57,055 nt of DNA from a virus, in IMG/VR virus record IMGVR_UViG_3300046048_000470, positions 1 to 57,055 of that record; one strand, 5' to 3'. The notes under the pieces are model-generated. The model was not told the DNA's origin, did not search any database, and saw nothing but the letters and a program-made list of their open reading frames with translations. The number at the start of each line of letters is the position of its first letter. The first letter of the stretch is position 1. Below, piece after piece: positions 43,874-53,637 of the stretch. The translations under genes were made by a program, and so were the position numbers.

Positions 43874-46800
43874 TCGGCGACCTCTACCAACGTGAACGAA
43901 TGCTCGAACGCGTCACGGAGACCGGTCGACTCTGCAGCGGTCGGCCGCCACCTCTGCAGCTGCCGCTGCCGATCCGAGGAGAGCCGCATCAGCCACGCTT
44001 CCCCGAGGATCCCGACGACACGGATCGTCAACCCCGAGAAGATGACGGCCTCGACCGCCAGACGCTCCGCTTTCGATCTGGTCCGCAACGTCATCGTCAT
44101 CACCTTGCCGAGCCGTTCCCCGGATGTGACCAGCCCCCCGCCCGGCTCGAAAGCAGCCACAGACGGAACCGGGTCGATCTCGCTGATAGCGGACACCTCG
44201 ACCTGAGTCGACAACGCCGGATCGGATGGGACCACGAACAACCAAGCCACCGGAGTCGTGTCGACACCTGCCGTGCCGATCTGGTCCGGGGCCGATGTCT
44301 CCGTCATCGCTCCATCGTCGAACGCAACGGCATAGGACACCGTTTCAGCGGCCGGAGCGTAGACATCGTCGAGATCATTCGACGACGACGGAGTGACAAC
44401 GAACGGAGATCCCTCGGTCAGCTCCCACGTCGCGCCGCCATCCGTCGACCGTTCGAGCCATGCCCTCGACACCGCCGCCGGGGCCACCGCAGCGACGGTC
44501 ACAGCACCGGTCGCCGGCCCGTAGACCGGTTCTGTTCCCGACTGGTCAGGTGTTGTCGCTGGCGCCCCGGAAACGTCGAAGTTGTCGACCGACCAGGCCG
44601 ACGCGACCAGCAGACTCGACGTGATCGACGACCACGCACGCACCGCTACCGTGCACGCACCTCGGCCGAGAGGCGCCGCGGTGAGCGACAACGACCGGAC
44701 CAGCGACCCTGGCACCCGACCCGACCCGAAAACGATCTCCCCGGTAGCCGGGCCGAGCGGATCAGCCGGCGCCGTCGCCGCATCAGGATCCTGGCTCGAT
44801 CCCTGCACAACCAGAACCTCGTAGTAGGTCTGAGCGAAACCGCCGGCAGACGAGTAATCCCAGGTGATCGGGTCGCCAGGATCATCAGGGCCGACCACGT
44901 TCGAGACGACCGGGCCGCCTTCCTCGTAGCGGACCGTCACGCGTGCCCAGTAGATCCGATGGTTCGACAACGCGGGATGCCGTGAGCTGGAGATCAGAGC
45001 GATCCCGAAACGGTCGTAGTCGTTCAACGATGTTCCGTCGGCCAGGGTCGTCCAGAAGTTCGAGACGACCGTCGTCACGCCGCCCCCAGACTGTGGCGTG
45101 TACCCGACCTGCTGCTCTGCGGCCAGGTGGACCCCGCCGCCAGAGTCGATGCCGACCAGGGCCGCCCGAAGCTGGTTCGGGACCGACGACGAATGAGCGA
45201 GCTCGATCCGTGCGCCAGTGATCACCGCATCAGCTGGGATGCCGTCCAGGTCTACCTCGACGATCTCGAACATGGAGCCAGCGGCCGAAGCGATATCGAT
45301 CCAGTCGGTTGTACCTTCGTCGTCGATGACCGACCACAACGCCGACCCGGCAGAGGAACCAACGAGCGGCTTCAACGCGACAAGGATCGTCGACCACGCC
45401 TGATCGCCCCCGGTCCACGAAGATGACCCGGCAGATGCCGCTGCCGCAGCGACCGGCGGCGACGAAAACACGCCCATCGTCATAGCGTCGCCCAGAGCCT
45501 CGGCCGCCACGGTGTACCCCGCCGGCGCGGTCCCGGCCGATGGAACACCGATGATCTGAGCCCCTGCTTTGGCCTTCGCCAGAACGGCCAGGACCTTCGC
45601 CCCAGACGTCACCGGTGTGACAGACCCGTAGGTGGCGTTCGAGCCCGACCCGTCTGACACCTCGGAGCCGAGCGCCTCGATCAGGTCGGCCGTGTCAGAC
45701 TTGGACGGATCGAGGACAACGAGCACCGCCGCCCATGAATGGTTCCCGTCATGGTCCGACACTCTGACATCGATGGCCGATCCCGCCGTGTAGCCGCTGA
45801 TCAGATGACGGAACACATGCCACTGCGGTTCGTAGGTGTTGTCCCGAGGGATGTTGAACGACGATTCGAGCGTGAAATCTTCGCCGGCAGACCCGACGAC
45901 GACAGTGTCAACAACCATCCCAGCGCCAGCGACACCAGCGGCCACCTCAGTGATCCCGATCGCTCCGTCGGCCGATGTCATCAGCGACTGGTCGGCGCCG
46001 GCCAGGGCGCCAACGAACTCGACAAGGAGCGACGATCCCGGGAGCGGGCCGCCGGTCACAACTACGTTGTTGAGCCCGACCGTCGACAGCGCCTCAAGCG
46101 CAGTCTCAAGCTGAGCTGCAGTCAGGTTGTACGGCAAATCCGCGGCGGTCTGGCCACCGAAGACCAGCGGAAACGTCCCCGACGTCTTAGTCGACTGGAC
46201 AGACTGGACCTCGTTGACTGGGTCAGTGTTGCTTCCCGACACGGTGATTTCTGCCACGTCGGTCAGAGCGTAAGTCGCGTCGAACTCGACCCGGATTGGC
46301 GCTGTTTGGAGCGGGCCGCCGGTCACAACTACGTCGCCCGGGGCGATGTTCGACAGCGCCTCAAGCGCAGTTTGGATCGTGGCCGCCGACGCGGTATCAG
46401 CTATCGACCCGGTCGTTTGCCCGGAGAAGGTCAGAGTCCGAGATCCTGAACCGCTGAAAGCTGTCAGTAGTTGGACCTCGTTGAGCGCCGCCAAGGCCAC
46501 ATCGCCAGTGGCCAGCGCTGCCGTTGCTGTCTCGTCTGACACAGCAACGAAGACAACCACCGGGACTTCAGACGTCGCGGCCGGTCGGAGCACATCGATC
46601 GCTGCGTACTCGTTGGAGAAGTTGAGCCCAGTCATCGCCGGAGGGTTGAAGCTCCCCGCAGCCTGGTCCTGGAGCATCGCCGAAACCTGCGGATTCCGGT
46701 ATCCGCTGTTCAGCTTCGCGCTGTTCAACACTTCCGGCCAGCCCGACGGAGCGACAGGGATCGTGTACCCCGCTGACACCGCGTCGCCGCCAGCTGTCAT

Positions 46801-47502
46801 GTAGACCGTCGCGCCTTCCACGCTGTTGGTGACAGCTGGCGCGTCCGGGTAGCTGTACCCGAGGACAATCTGGCCCGATGTCCAAGTCGTTATGGCGTAA
46901 GGAGCAGCCGGATCGACCCCGCGCCAGATCTTCATTCGCCCTGACCGGCGCCAGCTCGATCCCCACGTGACCGTCATCGTCCCCGACTCAGAACCAGCCG
47001 CTTGAGCCCAGAACTTCGAGACCTGCGGCCGGTAGTCCGTCACGATCGGATTATGGAAACGTTCGTTCCATGTGAGCGAAAGGCCGGCACAGCCAGGGAC
47101 CGACGGGGCCGATGCCGCGGTCGTGAGTGTGAACACTTCGATTTCGATCAGATCGTCGGCAGCGAGCGCGAACGCTGCCCCATTCCGGTCGACGGTCGGG
47201 ACGTCGAAAGTGATCGTCGTCCCAGCTGGCGTCAACGACCCGCTGAACAGCGCTTCGCCGGACCAGACTTGCGAAACCATCAGCTCGATATCGCCGGCAG
47301 CGGCTACTCCCTCGATCTCAGGGAGGACCAGAACCGACGAATTCATTCCATCAGCGTTCGAGTCGCCACCCTGGTAGGCCGCCGTGTCGATCCCCAAAAT
47401 CGACGGCTCGGTGTAGCCCGACCCGTCGACCGAGAGCGGTTGTGACAGCTCCCCAGGGTGAGCCAGATCAGCGTCTGGGTAGACGGTCGTCGTCGTCGTC
47501 AT
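43870..47502 (-). CDS. Large minor tail protein (1210 aa)
   Basis: Follows the tape measure. Beta-rich throughout. Residues about 335-515 contain two tandem copies of a module found in bacterial surface proteins: (A)TIQTALEALSNIAPGDVVVTGGPLQ... VEFDATYALTDV and QLETALEALSTVGLNNVVVTGGPLPGSSLLVEFVGALAG. Near 900-960 are fibronectin-III-like strands (DPITWDYSSAGGFAQTYYEVLVVQG). The C-terminal region (KVMTMTLRTRSKAERLAVEAVIFSGLTIRVVGILGEAWLM) resembles distal-tail/baseplate ends. Likely the tail-tip or baseplate hub with adhesive extensions. Confidence 0.75.
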   Translation of the reverse strand: MTTTTTVYPDADLAHPGELSQPLSVDGSGYTEPSILGIDTAAYQGGDSNADGMNSSVLVLPEIEGVAAAGDIELMVSQVWSGEALFSGSLTPAGTTITFDVPTVDRNGAAFALAADDLIEIEVFTLTTAASAPSVPGCAGLSLTWNERFHNPIVTDYRPQVSKFWAQAAGSESGTMTVTWGSSWRRSGRMKIWRGVDPAAPYAITTWTSGQIVLGYSYPDAPAVTNSVEGATVYMTAGGDAVSAGYTIPVAPSGWPEVLNSAKLNSGYRNPQVSAMLQDQAAGSFNPPAMTGLNFSNEYAAIDVLRPAATSEVPVVVFVAVSDETATAALATGDVALAALNEVQLLTAFSGSGSRTLTFSGQTTGSIADTASAATIQTALEALSNIAPGDVVVTGGPLQTAPIRVEFDATYALTDVAEITVSGSNTDPVNEVQSVQSTKTSGTFPLVFGGQTAADLPYNLTAAQLETALEALSTVGLNNVVVTGGPLPGSSLLVEFVGALAGADQSLMTSADGAIGITEVAAGVAGAGMVVDTVVVGSAGEDFTLESSFNIPRDNTYEPQWHVFRHLISGYTAGSAIDVRVSDHDGNHSWAAVLVVLDPSKSDTADLIEALGSEVSDGSGSNATYGSVTPVTSGAKVLAVLAKAKAGAQIIGVPSAGTAPAGYTVAAEALGDAMTMGVFSSPPVAAAAASAGSSSWTGGDQAWSTILVALKPLVGSSAGSALWSVIDDEGTTDWIDIASAAGSMFEIVEVDLDGIPADAVITGARIELAHSSSVPNQLRAALVGIDSGGGVHLAAEQQVGYTPQSGGGVTTVVSNFWTTLADGTSLNDYDRFGIALISSSRHPALSNHRIYWARVTVRYEEGGPVVSNVVGPDDPGDPITWDYSSAGGFAQTYYEVLVVQGSSQDPDAATAPADPLGPATGEIVFGSGRVPGSLVRSLSLTAAPLGRGACTVAVRAWSSITSSLLVASAWSVDNFDVSGAPATTPDQSGTEPVYGPATGAVTVAAVAPAAVSRAWLERSTDGGATWELTEGSPFVVTPSSSNDLDDVYAPAAETVSYAVAFDDGAMTETSAPDQIGTAGVDTTPVAWLFVVPSDPALSTQVEVSAISEIDPVPSVAAFEPGGGLVTSGERLGKVMTMTLRTRSKAERLAVEAVIFSGLTIRVVGILGEAWLMRLSSDRQRQLQRWRPTAAESTGLRDAFEHSFTLVEVAE

Positions 47503-47505
47503 GAG

Positions 47506-50500
47506 TCAGCTTCCTACTAGTTGGTTGCCAAGATCTCTGGCGACACGGTCAAGGGCATCGTCGACCTTCCGGCCGACTTCCTCGGCCAGTCTGCTCTCGT
47601 CCATCCCAGGGGCCGCGTTGATCTCGATCGGTATCGCCACATCAAGCCGGACATTCGCACGAGCTGTCAGCACATCAGCCGACCGGCCGACGGTCCCAGT
47701 CACCCCACCGTTGGCGAACACCCCGAGGATCTGACCGACCTGAGAGAACACATCGAGGGCGGGCCCGCGTTTCCCGAGCCCGAGCGGGATGTATGCCTCG
47801 CCCCCGGTTTCCGGTTCAGCAAAGAACCTCCCGACCGGTGCCGCTGAATAGATTTTCGCCTGGCCTGGCCGCTCGATAGTCGTTCCCGCCGGCAGATTGA
47901 ACCCGCCGTCAGCGAACGATCCCCACGGCCTGCCTTGCCCATCCCAGACACCGCCGTCAGCGTTCCGAGTCACAGACCTAGAGACCGTGGTCAACGTCAC
48001 CGTTTTCGAGCGGAACGACCCGAGCCGGTTGATCACGGAATTGATGACACCCGACGCCCTATCGATCGCTCGCAGCTCCGCCGTGTAAGTCCGAGCGTAG
48101 ATCGTCGCGAGCGCACGAGCAGCGTTAGTAGCCGCGATCGCCCGAGCCGGGTCAGCTGTGATCTGAGCGGTGTAGTCAGCAAATTTGTAGGCCGTCAGGA
48201 GCGCTATCAGGCCGATCCGTTCCGCCTTCGCGTTCGACGCGTCAGCGGTCAACTGAGCGGTGTAGTCATCCCCTGCGTAGGCGTCAGCCGCAGCGCCGGC
48301 CTGACCGACCTTCGCCAGAGCGCTGGTGATATCAGCGCCGACGGTCGGTATCGCCTCGATCTGGTCGATCTGGGTCAGCTCCGACCGGATCTCTGACGCG
48401 TCGGCATCGAACGGTGCCGCGTCGATCGAGGCGAGAGCATCGACTTGAGTAGAGTCGACCTCGTCAAGCAAGGCGAGCATCCGTGCCAGCTCAGCGTCAG
48501 CTGACGACGTATCGACCTCGGTGGTCGCCCTCGCTACCCGAGCGTCCCAACCGGTCATGAACGCGTCGAGGTTCTCTCGTGTCGGTCCGCTGTTGTCGTC
48601 CAGCTCGGTCAACGCCCTCGCTACCCGGCCATCCCAACCGCTTATGAACGCGTCGAGCGCTGCCCGCTCATCCGCGGTTTTGTCGACAAGGAGAGCATCG
48701 ACGATGATCTCCCGCTCGATCTTCTTCTGCTCCGACAAATACGCTTCGACGTCTGCTTTCGCCTCGGCAGCGTTGGTGATGATGTTCGCCAGAGTTGTTT
48801 CCGAGACGAGACCCTGCGCCGCTACCAAGTCGAGGATTTCCTGCCGGCTCAAACCAGCAGACGCGCCCAGGTCGAGGAGGGTCAGAACGTTGTTCGCCTG
48901 GATCGCCTGCAACTCATCCGCCGAAGCGCCAGCCGCGGCCTGAGCAACCGTCAGGTCGTACATCGACTGGGTCAGAGCAACGAAGTTCTCTCGGTTCCGT
49001 TCGGAGTCGAACGCCTCCGCCGCAGCGTTGTACGACACCTGAGCTTCAGTCAGCTGCTCCTGGATGAACGCCGCTGCAGCCCGAACGTCGTTCGCGGCCT
49101 CGATCGCTGACTGCAGTTCCGACGTCGCCCCGATCAGATCGTAGGTCGTTCGGATCTGTTCGAGCATCGTGTCGATCTGGCCTTGCGAAGCCGACTCGAC
49201 GTCGTACCAAGCTTCAGCCATCGGCGCTATCACAGAGAGCAGCTCGGCCGAGATCGCCGACAGAGCTTCGCCCCTGGCCTCCAAGTCTTCGCTGAACAGC
49301 GAAGTCAGATCAACCCCTTCCGTGATCGCAGCAAGGTTCTCGATCGACGCTGCCGACACACCGAGCAGATCTGCGTAGTCCGCGATCGTCGGGTTGCCTT
49401 CGAGAAGGTTGTCGATCGTTTCTTTCTGCACATCGTTCGACAGCTTCAGATTCTCGATGTATTCCGCTAGCACGGCCTGGACGTCGAGCAGTTCGGTCGT
49501 CGTGCCCTGCAGCAGAGCGTTGTAGTTGCCGGTCGCGTCCACGGCGCCTTCGACCGCCAACTTCGACACACCCAACTGATCGGCCAAGTACTCGATCCGT
49601 CCGGCGAACCTCGCGGCGTTGTCCTTGTCCAGCTCTTCGTTCAGCTGCTCGACCCGCTCCTGGGCGACCTTCAGATCCCTGTTCTCACCGCCGATCGAGG
49701 TAGCGCCAGCGACAACAGAGTTGAACCAACGCTCAACAAACCCGGAGCCTTCAGCGTCCCGGATCTCCGCGTTGAGTGACGCTATTTCGGCCTCGATCGA
49801 GCTGACCGCCTGAACCGTCGCCGCTGCCTTCTGTTCCGAGACGCCCTCGCTGAGCATCTTCACCAGCGACTCATTTGCTGCGCTCGCGTCTTTCTCGATC
49901 GAGCGTGCCGCCTGAGCTGCCAGCAGGAACGCCGCTCCGAGCGCGACCATCGCCGCCGTCACCGGATTGATGCCAGCGCCGAGCGTGGCCAACGAACCGC
50001 CGAGCCCCGTCGTCGAGCCACGAAGCACCCCGAGAGCGTTCCCGGACAGAGCAGCATTGACAGCCAGCTGACCGAGGCTGGTCGCCGTCGTCAACAGCGA
50101 CCCCCGGGCCAGCAACGCCAGAGCAGCCGCTGCAGCGATCACCGCGGGAGGTAGCAGGTTGATCGCACCGAACACGGTCTCGGTCACCGCCGACAATGCA
50201 GAAAGCACGATCACCAGCGCGTCGACTGCCCCACCAGCGCCAGCGAACGCACCAACGATCTGGAGGGCGCCAACAGCGAGGTTCCCGAGGAACGTCCCTA
50301 GCTGTTTCGCCGCGGGCCCGAGGATCGTCACCAACTGAGTGATCGCGTCTCGGGCCAGGTCGATACCCGAGGCGAACAGGCCGAGCGCTGGCGAACCGAT
50401 AGTGATCGCCAGCGCCGTGAATTGGTTCTTGAGAGTCGAGAGTTTCGCTGCGACGGTCTCCAACCGCTTGTTGTACTCCTCGGCCGCCTGACCGCCGACG

Positions 50501-51537
50501 GTGTAAGCGTTGCTGGCCAGAGCCAACTGTTCCCGCACAAACCCTGAGTTGAGAGCGAGGAGCCGGAGAACTTCCGATGTGCGGAGCCCATCGATCTTTA
50601 GCTCTTTCAGCACGCCAGTGATCGACTTGCCCTGACGGATCGCCTCGCCCAAGCCTTCACCGAACAGGATCAACGCCTCAACCGGATTCGTTCGAGCGAT
50701 CTCAGCAAATTCAGCTGGGAGCAGACCAGCGGTGTCTGCCAGGGTCTGCAGCTCTTTCCCGCCGTTGATCGCAGCATCAGAGATCACTGTGATGATCTTC
50801 GACAGAGCAGAACCGCCGGCCTCGGAACGGATACCCAAGCTGGAGAACGACGACGCCAACGCCAGGATCTCGTCTTCCGCGGCGCCGGCCACGGTGAACG
50901 CCGACGCCAACCGCAGCGAGAAATCGACGATCTGGCTTTCCGTCGTCGCCGAATTGTTGCCCAGCTCGACAATGACGTCGGCGACCTTGCCGATGTTTTT
51001 CGCCCCGCCTCCCGTCACGTTCAGGAACCTGGCGAGCGACTGTGACGCCTCCTCAAACGACAGATCTGTTGTTTCTCCAAGCTGAGCGATTGTCTTCGTG
51101 AACTTGATGATGTCCGGCGCCTTGACACCCAACTGTCCGGCGTTCGCCGCGATGTCAGCGAGGTCGTTCGCCGACGTCGGCATGATCGTCGACAACCCGA
51201 GCAGCTCCGACCGGATCCTCCCCAACTGCGCTGGAGTACCGTCGACCGTCTTCTTCACACCAGCGAACGCGGACTCGAACTGGATCGCCGGACGGAGGAC
51301 CGCTCCGAGCCCGGTCGCCAACAGGCCGACACCGATACCGACACCGGCCAGAACTTTCTGCCCCGTGGTCAGCGACCCGAACGCAGTGTTCATCCGCTGC
51401 AACGACTGAGTGACCCGCTTCTCGGCCGATGTGACCGACCCAGTGAACGCACCTAAGCCGCGTTGTGCCCCCGCCGCGTCGGTTTCGAGCAGGATGCGGA
51501 GCTTCAGCTGGTCGGCCACGCCCCATAGTGCCCCCAC
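47506..51537 (-). CDS. Tape measure protein (1343 aa)
   Basis: The longest gene. N-terminus (ADQLKLRILLETDAAGAQRGLGAFTGSV), then the PhageMin_Tail region (FESAFAGVKKTVDGTPAQLGRIRSELLGLSTIMPTSANDLADIAANAGQLG... GEGLGEAIRQGKSITGVLKELKIDGLRTSEVLRLLAL), two hydrophobic membrane-like segments (about 390-540), and a long helical repeat-rich rest. It sets tail length and is ejected first. GTG at 51537 has GGGGGGG upstream; GTG at 51519 (VADQLKLRI) is an alternative. Roughly 200 nm tail expected from about 1.5 angstrom per residue (family rule). Confidence 0.9.
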   Translation of the reverse strand: MGALWGVADQLKLRILLETDAAGAQRGLGAFTGSVTSAEKRVTQSLQRMNTAFGSLTTGQKVLAGVGIGVGLLATGLGAVLRPAIQFESAFAGVKKTVDGTPAQLGRIRSELLGLSTIMPTSANDLADIAANAGQLGVKAPDIIKFTKTIAQLGETTDLSFEEASQSLARFLNVTGGGAKNIGKVADVIVELGNNSATTESQIVDFSLRLASAFTVAGAAEDEILALASSFSSLGIRSEAGGSALSKIITVISDAAINGGKELQTLADTAGLLPAEFAEIARTNPVEALILFGEGLGEAIRQGKSITGVLKELKIDGLRTSEVLRLLALNSGFVREQLALASNAYTVGGQAAEEYNKRLETVAAKLSTLKNQFTALAITIGSPALGLFASGIDLARDAITQLVTILGPAAKQLGTFLGNLAVGALQIVGAFAGAGGAVDALVIVLSALSAVTETVFGAINLLPPAVIAAAAALALLARGSLLTTATSLGQLAVNAALSGNALGVLRGSTTGLGGSLATLGAGINPVTAAMVALGAAFLLAAQAARSIEKDASAANESLVKMLSEGVSEQKAAATVQAVSSIEAEIASLNAEIRDAEGSGFVERWFNSVVAGATSIGGENRDLKVAQERVEQLNEELDKDNAARFAGRIEYLADQLGVSKLAVEGAVDATGNYNALLQGTTTELLDVQAVLAEYIENLKLSNDVQKETIDNLLEGNPTIADYADLLGVSAASIENLAAITEGVDLTSLFSEDLEARGEALSAISAELLSVIAPMAEAWYDVESASQGQIDTMLEQIRTTYDLIGATSELQSAIEAANDVRAAAAFIQEQLTEAQVSYNAAAEAFDSERNRENFVALTQSMYDLTVAQAAAGASADELQAIQANNVLTLLDLGASAGLSRQEILDLVAAQGLVSETTLANIITNAAEAKADVEAYLSEQKKIEREIIVDALLVDKTADERAALDAFISGWDGRVARALTELDDNSGPTRENLDAFMTGWDARVARATTEVDTSSADAELARMLALLDEVDSTQVDALASIDAAPFDADASEIRSELTQIDQIEAIPTVGADITSALAKVGQAGAAADAYAGDDYTAQLTADASNAKAERIGLIALLTAYKFADYTAQITADPARAIAATNAARALATIYARTYTAELRAIDRASGVINSVINRLGSFRSKTVTLTTVSRSVTRNADGGVWDGQGRPWGSFADGGFNLPAGTTIERPGQAKIYSAAPVGRFFAEPETGGEAYIPLGLGKRGPALDVFSQVGQILGVFANGGVTGTVGRSADVLTARANVRLDVAIPIEINAAPGMDESRLAEEVGRKVDDALDRVARDLGNQLVGS

Positions 51538-51570
51538 GGCGCCCCCCCAGGGCCGTGGTGCGCACCCTAG

Positions 51571-52110
51571 TTACTGGTCGCCGTCGTCCTTCAACGGATC
51601 CCCCGGAGCGCGGTGAGCGACCCGGTACGACGCCCCAGCCTTCTGTTCCTCTTCCGACAGGTCCCGCTCCGCCCGACGACCCACGTCGCAGAACCAGCAG
51701 GTGTGGAGAACCCACTTCCACATGCCCCGTTCCAACTCCCGGTAGTTCTCGTCGAGCACTTCCTTCGGGTGGACATGGCAGTTCGGACACCGGTCGGCCT
51801 GGTCCTCAACAGCGAGGATGTCCTGCGCCAGCTCGGCCGCCAAGTCTTCTGTCGACCAACGATCCCTCACCTCGGAGAAAGGCAGGTTCGACCGTCGAGC
51901 GATCCGCATGATCAACCGGTGAGAGCCCTCCGATTCCAACGCCTGCTTGAACGCCGCGACCTCCGGCTCGATCCCCGCCCACCGGGCCAGCGTGTGAGCA
52001 GTAGCAAGCTCGAAGACCGCCATGGCCCGATCGGGCGGCCCGTAATGGTCGGAGCCGTGCATCGCCGCGTGTTCGGCAGCAGTCGGCGGCCGCGTGCCGC
52101 CTGGCTTCAT
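51571..52110 (-). CDS. Second tail assembly chaperone-like protein with zinc site (179 aa)
   Basis: Occupies the slot between tube and tape measure where GT-type chaperone products sit. Residues about 60-100 helical (KQALESEGSHRLIMRIARRSNLPFSEVRDRWSTEDLAAELAQDILAVED), then CPNCHVH...CWFC, a four-Cys zinc site not usual in such proteins. It overlaps the preceding gene by ATGA; I see no slippery heptamer at the junction, so coupling rather than frameshifting is likely. Confidence 0.65.
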   Translation of the reverse strand: MKPGGTRPPTAAEHAAMHGSDHYGPPDRAMAVFELATAHTLARWAGIEPEVAAFKQALESEGSHRLIMRIARRSNLPFSEVRDRWSTEDLAAELAQDILAVEDQADRCPNCHVHPKEVLDENYRELERGMWKWVLHTCWFCDVGRRAERDLSEEEQKAGASYRVAHRAPGDPLKDDGDQ

Positions 52111-52832
52111 CGGATAGCGCGGCAAGCAGCGAGCGCAGAATCAAACAGCGCACCGCATTCACCCTCGGACCATGGCGGCTCGGCCTCCTGGACCACATCG
52201 CCGTCGTCGTCGAGGACCTCGGGCCGGCCGTCCCAGATCCAGCCGGCCTCTTCAGCCGTCAAGGCCGGCGCCTTCGCGCACGCCGCGACCAACGCCGGCG
52301 GGAACCGATCCGGGTCGTAAGGCAGCACCTCGAAGGGGCGGCCGTGCTTTTTCAGCATCACAGCGTGTGCCTCGATCTGTTCGGGAGAGGCAGGGAACGA
52401 CCGGATCAACCGCGAGTAAGCGACCCGACCGATGTCCTCGAAGACGAACAGGGCCGTGACCGGCGCCGCAGCTGCCTCAGCTAGATGAGCATGCCGTTGG
52501 GCCGCTTCGAGCTTCTTAGCCATCCCCTCATCAGCACCCCGCCCGAACGCCACCGAGAGATTGATCAACTGATTGATCTGCTCGACCGCTGCCCTGGCCT
52601 CGTCCCGAGCGTCCGCCAGTTCCGAATCGAGACAGATCGGCTGCGTGAACCGGGTCGGCTTCTTCAGGCCAAACACCTCAGCCGCGGTCATCTCCCGACC
52701 GTGGATCCCTTCGACCTCGGTCTTCGGGCCTTGCGCCGCCGGCAGTTCGAGCTTCGCGACCCTCTTCGGTGGAGTGACCCGCCCCGCCTTCTTCGCTGCG
52801 GGCTTCTTCGCGGGCTTCTTCGATGCAGCCAT
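52107..52832 (-). CDS. Tail assembly chaperone (241 aa)
   Basis: A lysine/alanine-rich N-terminus (AASKKPAKKPAAKKAG) precedes a conserved chaperone core of actinophages (FVFEDIGRVAYSRLIRSFPASPEQ... FEVLPYDPDRFPPALVAACAKAPALTAEEA... WSEGECGALFDSALAA). It lies between the tail tube and tape measure genes and should bind the tape measure during tail assembly. Start ATGGCTGCA at 52832. Confidence 0.8.
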   Translation of the reverse strand: MAASKKPAKKPAAKKAGRVTPPKRVAKLELPAAQGPKTEVEGIHGREMTAAEVFGLKKPTRFTQPICLDSELADARDEARAAVEQINQLINLSVAFGRGADEGMAKKLEAAQRHAHLAEAAAAPVTALFVFEDIGRVAYSRLIRSFPASPEQIEAHAVMLKKHGRPFEVLPYDPDRFPPALVAACAKAPALTAEEAGWIWDGRPEVLDDDGDVVQEAEPPWSEGECGALFDSALAACRAIR

Positions 52833-52850
52833 CTGGTTTCCCTTGCTGTC

Positions 52851-52882
52851 GCTGGGCCGCCCCCGACTCAGGGCGACCCAGC
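52851..52882 (-). terminator. Hairpin after the tail tube gene (12-bp stem)
   Basis: Arms 52851-52862 and 52871-52882, loop 8. One plus-strand C-A mismatch is G-U in minus-strand RNA. Placed after a highly expressed tube gene, it may lower read-through into the chaperone gene. Confidence 0.6.
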
Positions 52883-52886
52883 CACG

Positions 52887-52904
52887 CTACCCCCCAAGGG
52901 GTGA
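52887..52904. repeat. 18-bp C6/G4 element, copy 3 (17/18)
   Basis: CTACCCCCCAAGGGGTGA, one base different from 413-430 and 7747-7764. It lies 9 bases after the tail tube stop. Confidence 0.55.
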
Positions 52905-52913
52905 CTCCTCGAC

Positions 52914-53384
52914 CTACGCGGCCTGGACGCACTCGTAGGGCACACCGGTATTCATCGTCACGTCGAAGATGTTCGGCGCGTTGCGTGCCTTCCGCCGGTT
53001 CCGGTCAGCGACCAGAACCGGGAATAGCTGGCCCTCCTCACCGGAGCCAAGCCCGTCCTGAGCGATGAAGATGAAAGCGTCGAGATCGACGACCATCAAC
53101 GAGTAGATCGTCGAGCTGGCCGAGTCCTTGTACCACGACAAAACACCGTCGGGGTAGGTCAGCTCGCCGGACACCTGACCGGTGAGCGGACCCGCGTAGC
53201 CGGGAGTCGGGAGCGACGTCGGAGCCGCCTCGAAACCCTGGATATCGACAAGCTCCTCAGCCTGCTTGGTGCCAACCAGATTGGTGCCGGCAGCGATCTC
53301 CGCCTGAGTCGGCGCCGTCGGGGTCGACGGGAGCGTGGTCAACAGGTAGACAGCGATACGGCCGTCGAGCGTAAAGCGTGACAT
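52914..53384 (-). CDS. Major tail (tube) protein (156 aa)
   Basis: Small beta-rich protein directly before the chaperone and tape measure genes. MSRFTLDGRIAVYLLTTLPS begins the tube fold, with a long loop, TGQVSGELTYPDGVLSWYKD (68-87) and a C-terminal NIFDVTMNTGVPYECVQAA strand pair. It should stack as hexamers to form the tail tube. Residues 68-98 recur at 24/31 identity within the unrelated early protein 17763-18482. Confidence 0.8.
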   Translation of the reverse strand: MSRFTLDGRIAVYLLTTLPSTPTAPTQAEIAAGTNLVGTKQAEELVDIQGFEAAPTSLPTPGYAGPLTGQVSGELTYPDGVLSWYKDSASSTIYSLMVVDLDAFIFIAQDGLGSGEEGQLFPVLVADRNRRKARNAPNIFDVTMNTGVPYECVQAA

Positions 53385-53587
53385 CAGGCCTTACCCCCCA
53401 GCACCGGGGCCGGCTTCGGGGCGCCAGCCTTGACCGGCGTGCCCTTCGCGTCGGCGACCTCGGTCCAGCCGTTCCCGACGTACCGGTCGAGAACAACGGA
53501 GTGAACCTCCATAACCTTCTCGCCGTCGTCCCGTTTCACGAAATGCGAGCGGTGTGGCAGCTCGCGAGGATCACTGGTTTCAGTCAT
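53384..53587 (-). CDS. Small tail-module protein (67 aa)
   Basis: MTETSDPRELPHRSHFVKRD continues to a beta strand (VMEVHSVVLDRYVGNGWTEVAD) and a K/P-rich tail. A common small gene between tail terminator and tube. The TAA/TGA end overlaps the tube gene's start by one base. Role unknown. Confidence 0.6.
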   Translation of the reverse strand: MTETSDPRELPHRSHFVKRDDGEKVMEVHSVVLDRYVGNGWTEVADAKGTPVKAGAPKPAPVLGGKA

Positions 53588-53637
53588 GGCAGCATCGTCG
53601 CCCAGGCGTTCGAGGTCGAGCGCGGTGCGGACCGGTA

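Noticed and set aside
52100-52115. Programmed -1 frameshift between the two tail chaperone-like genes
   Set aside because: The genes overlap as ATGA and no slippery heptamer or downstream stem is visible near the overlap; ordinary translational coupling explains the arrangement.
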